This document shows, one piece after another, positions 6,327 to 8,084 of a stretch of DNA of 8,084 bases. Under the pieces are notes generated by a model. That model ran no database searches. It had not been told where the DNA came from and saw only the letters and a program-made list of their open reading frames with translations. The translations under genes were made by a program, and so were the position numbers. Numbering within the stretch: the stretch's first letter is position 1; every line of letters begins with the position of its first letter. The stretch comes from Bacteriovorax stolpii (GTDB taxonomy: Bacteria > Bdellovibrionota > Bacteriovoracia > Bacteriovoracales > Bacteriovoracaceae): contig CAMAYW010000095.1 of assembly GCA_945862475.1 (NCBI GenBank), forward strand, positions 1 to 8,084, read 5' to 3'.

Positions 6327-7940
6327 ATGAAATTTTCATTCATTCTATTCCTTTCTCTTTTTCATTCAAACGTATTTTCTCAAGCAGAAATTTGTGACGA
6401 TGATAATCCTGGAGTAAAAGATATTCTCGCCATATCGAAGCATATCGAGTGGGAAGCGGCATCTATTGCAAATATCAAATCAGCACCCTGTACGCGGAAA
6501 ACTCCTTTTACAAATGATGAGATGTTGAAGTGGATTAACACACATCAATCTCCAGTGAAAGAGTCAAAAAAAATCCATGGAATTCAATTTTTAGATGAGA
6601 CTGAAGAAAATCTAAAAGCTTTTGAGTATTTAACGACTGCAAAAACTTTTATAGGTGATTCAGATCCAAAAAGACAGAAAGCATTTAAATCAACATGTAA
6701 AAAAGTTGAATGTGCGGTTAAAGAAATTTTTGGCAAAGATGTTGGAGTTCAACTCCTTTTTATGCAGCAAAAGTTTGGTATGAATGGATCAAATATTGCC
6801 CGAGAAAATGCAGATCTGTGGAAAAAAAGTGAGTTAGATACAGTACTCCTTGCTCTTTCAGATTATCCAGAGGGAATAATGCCCGTTGAAGAGTCTCGCA
6901 CCCTTGTTCATTTTAAACGAGGGTACATGCGAAATGGTGGAGATAGAACTCTTGCCAATGCAGTTATCGAAATTTTTGATCTTTGGGATAAGCAATCACC
7001 TGAAGAGAAGAGATATACACTCAATCATGAAGTAGGTCACGTTATTGGAGGTCTTTGTAAGATAGATGATCATCCAAAGTGGCGAAATTTGTCTGGCTGG
7101 GTTTCGTCGACTAAAGTGGTTGATGGTGAAAAAGAAACAGTCATGCGTGCCACAAAACCTGAAACTATCGTTTCAAAATATGGATTTACGAATACTCACG
7201 AAGATTTCGCAGAATCTGTGGCGGCTTATCGATATAATCCAGCACTTCTAAAAAAAGCAAGTCCTGAAAAGTACAATATTATAAAGCAAGTCGTCTTTGA
7301 TAATGTTGAGTATACTTCAGAGGCAGCATGTAAAAATCCATCTAGATTTAGTGCTCAATTAAAAGCGAAAGCTGATGCTGCTGCTAAAAACTGGGTACCT
7401 ACGCAAAGCGATCTCACAAATATTGGTAAAAAGTGTTCGGAGGAAGCAGTTGTTCAATTAAGTAAAGCGGGAGTGGTAAACTTATCAAGTCCTTCAATTC
7501 AAAAGTGTTATGAAAAAGCGATTTATGCCCAAGCGAAGTCAATCGCTCTTAGTACAATGAATGACCATCCTTTAAAACAATTTTTAGGGCCTATGATTAG
7601 AAATATGAAGCTGGCCCCTTTAAGCCCTCAGAAAATTTCTCAAATTAGTGCATCTGCAACAAAGGTTCATAAAGAAAATTTAAAGAAAATTTTTGTGAAA
7701 GGGCTTACATCTCAAACATATCGCGGTACAAATCCATCAAAAACTGATTTTCAATACGTTAATCAATCCTTTGACGAAAATCAAATTGGCTTTAATACTT
7801 TCAACCGGAAGCCAGAGTTTATTCAAATTGCTGTGAATTCATTTAAGCAAATGAAGCAGCAATCTTCATTACGTAGATTTTTGGATCTAGATTTTTCTGA
7901 ATCAGAAGTTGAGGACCAGGTCGATCGAATGATTAAATAG
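6327..7940 (+). CDS. Exported zinc metallopeptidase (HExxH, gluzincin-like)
   Basis: The protein has 537 residues. A signal peptide (MKFSFILFLSLFHSNVFS) probably ends after Ser18. The catalytic signature is TLNHEVGHVIGG, with His234 and His238 as zinc ligands and Glu235 as general base. It is followed after about 50 residues by NTHEDFAESVAAYRYNP (289-305), where Glu296 or Glu292 would be the third ligand. An FAE-type glutamate helix at this distance is characteristic of gluzincin peptidases such as the anthrax-lethal-factor-like and MtfA-like groups. Eight cysteines (23, 55, 124, 129, 244, 335, 370, 394) fit disulfides in an exported protein. The last ~200 residues are helical and lysine-rich and match nothing I recognise. 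There is no lipobox and no C-terminal membrane anchor, so it should be periplasmic or secreted. GGGA lies 8 nt before the ATG. It is 1 bp downstream of the small exported gene and almost certainly co-transcribed. Substrate unknown. Confidence 0.8.
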   Translation: MKFSFILFLSLFHSNVFSQAEICDDDNPGVKDILAISKHIEWEAASIANIKSAPCTRKTPFTNDEMLKWINTHQSPVKESKKIHGIQFLDETEENLKAFEYLTTAKTFIGDSDPKRQKAFKSTCKKVECAVKEIFGKDVGVQLLFMQQKFGMNGSNIARENADLWKKSELDTVLLALSDYPEGIMPVEESRTLVHFKRGYMRNGGDRTLANAVIEIFDLWDKQSPEEKRYTLNHEVGHVIGGLCKIDDHPKWRNLSGWVSSTKVVDGEKETVMRATKPETIVSKYGFTNTHEDFAESVAAYRYNPALLKKASPEKYNIIKQVVFDNVEYTSEAACKNPSRFSAQLKAKADAAAKNWVPTQSDLTNIGKKCSEEAVVQLSKAGVVNLSSPSIQKCYEKAIYAQAKSIALSTMNDHPLKQFLGPMIRNMKLAPLSPQKISQISASATKVHKENLKKIFVKGLTSQTYRGTNPSKTDFQYVNQSFDENQIGFNTFNRKPEFIQIAVNSFKQMKQQSSLRRFLDLDFSESEVEDQVDRMIK

Positions 7941-7941
7941 T

Positions 7942-8084
7942 TTACTCCTCTGGTCGAAACATTTTATGCAGCTTGGGTCGCTTTAGTTTTAGATCATCTT
8001 CTCTTACTTGATCCAGCAATTGGTAGCGCTCGGCCTTTAACATAGGTAAACCACGAGTCTTGATCGCTTCTTCATCACTTTTTC
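7942..8084 (-). CDS. C-terminal end of an unidentified protein (cut by right edge)
   Basis: The minus strand stays open from the window edge to a TAA at 7942-7944 and encodes 46 complete residues. They run KSDEEAIKTRGLPMLKAERY, then a helical, charged tail, and end in RPKLHKMFRPEE. The codon pattern looks coding and the tail is basic then acidic. No family can be named from this part. The gene converges on the peptidase gene, with 1 bp between the two stop codons and no terminator hairpin between them. Confidence 0.6.
   Translation of the reverse strand, partial: KSDEEAIKTRGLPMLKAERYQLLDQVREDDLKLKRPKLHKMFRPEE

Noticed and set aside
7066..7251. A 61-codon plus-strand frame inside the peptidase gene
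   Set aside because: It overlaps the catalytic region, which is read in the other frame and carries the zinc motifs.

Overview
The window reads as ordinary chromosomal DNA from an AT-rich Gram-negative bacterium. The Gram-negative call rests on a proton-translocating transhydrogenase of the E. coli two-subunit type, a small beta-barrel-like protein ending in an aromatic residue, and several signal peptides. The base composition, the lysine- and phenylalanine-rich small exported proteins and the gene style would fit the Bdellovibrionota (Bacteriovorax or Halobacteriovorax type). That placement is an impression, not a demonstrated assignment. I see no mobile element, tRNA, rRNA or CRISPR array.

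Layout. Positions 1-5659 carry six genes, all on the minus strand. Reading in their direction of transcription (right to left) they are: a small outer-membrane-like protein (5659-5057), an isoprenylcysteine-methyltransferase-family membrane protein (4990-4415), an orphan ParB-like DNA-binding protein (4310-3420), pntA (3307-1787), pntB (1780-389), and the N-terminal part of a membrane-anchored family 2 glycosyltransferase running off the left edge. A 162-bp divergent intergenic region (5660-5821) separates this block from a plus-strand pair of exported proteins. The pair is a 167-residue protein with two BamE/BLIP-like halves (5822-6325) and a 537-residue HExxH zinc metallopeptidase candidate (6327-7940). 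The stop of the latter lies 1 bp from the stop of a convergent minus-strand gene that is cut by the right edge.

How the genes fit together. pntA and pntB form one translationally close unit (6-bp gap, with the pntB ribosome site inside the last pntA codons) that makes NADPH from NADH at the expense of the proton gradient. The glycosyltransferase follows with no gap, in the same frame as pntB and without a normal start codon, which is the oddest point in the window. The two plus-strand genes are 1 bp apart, both exported, and probably co-transcribed. Nothing here amounts to a clear new multi-gene system. The exported peptidase with its small partner is the best candidate for undescribed biology. 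No stretch of more than 300 bases is gene-free.
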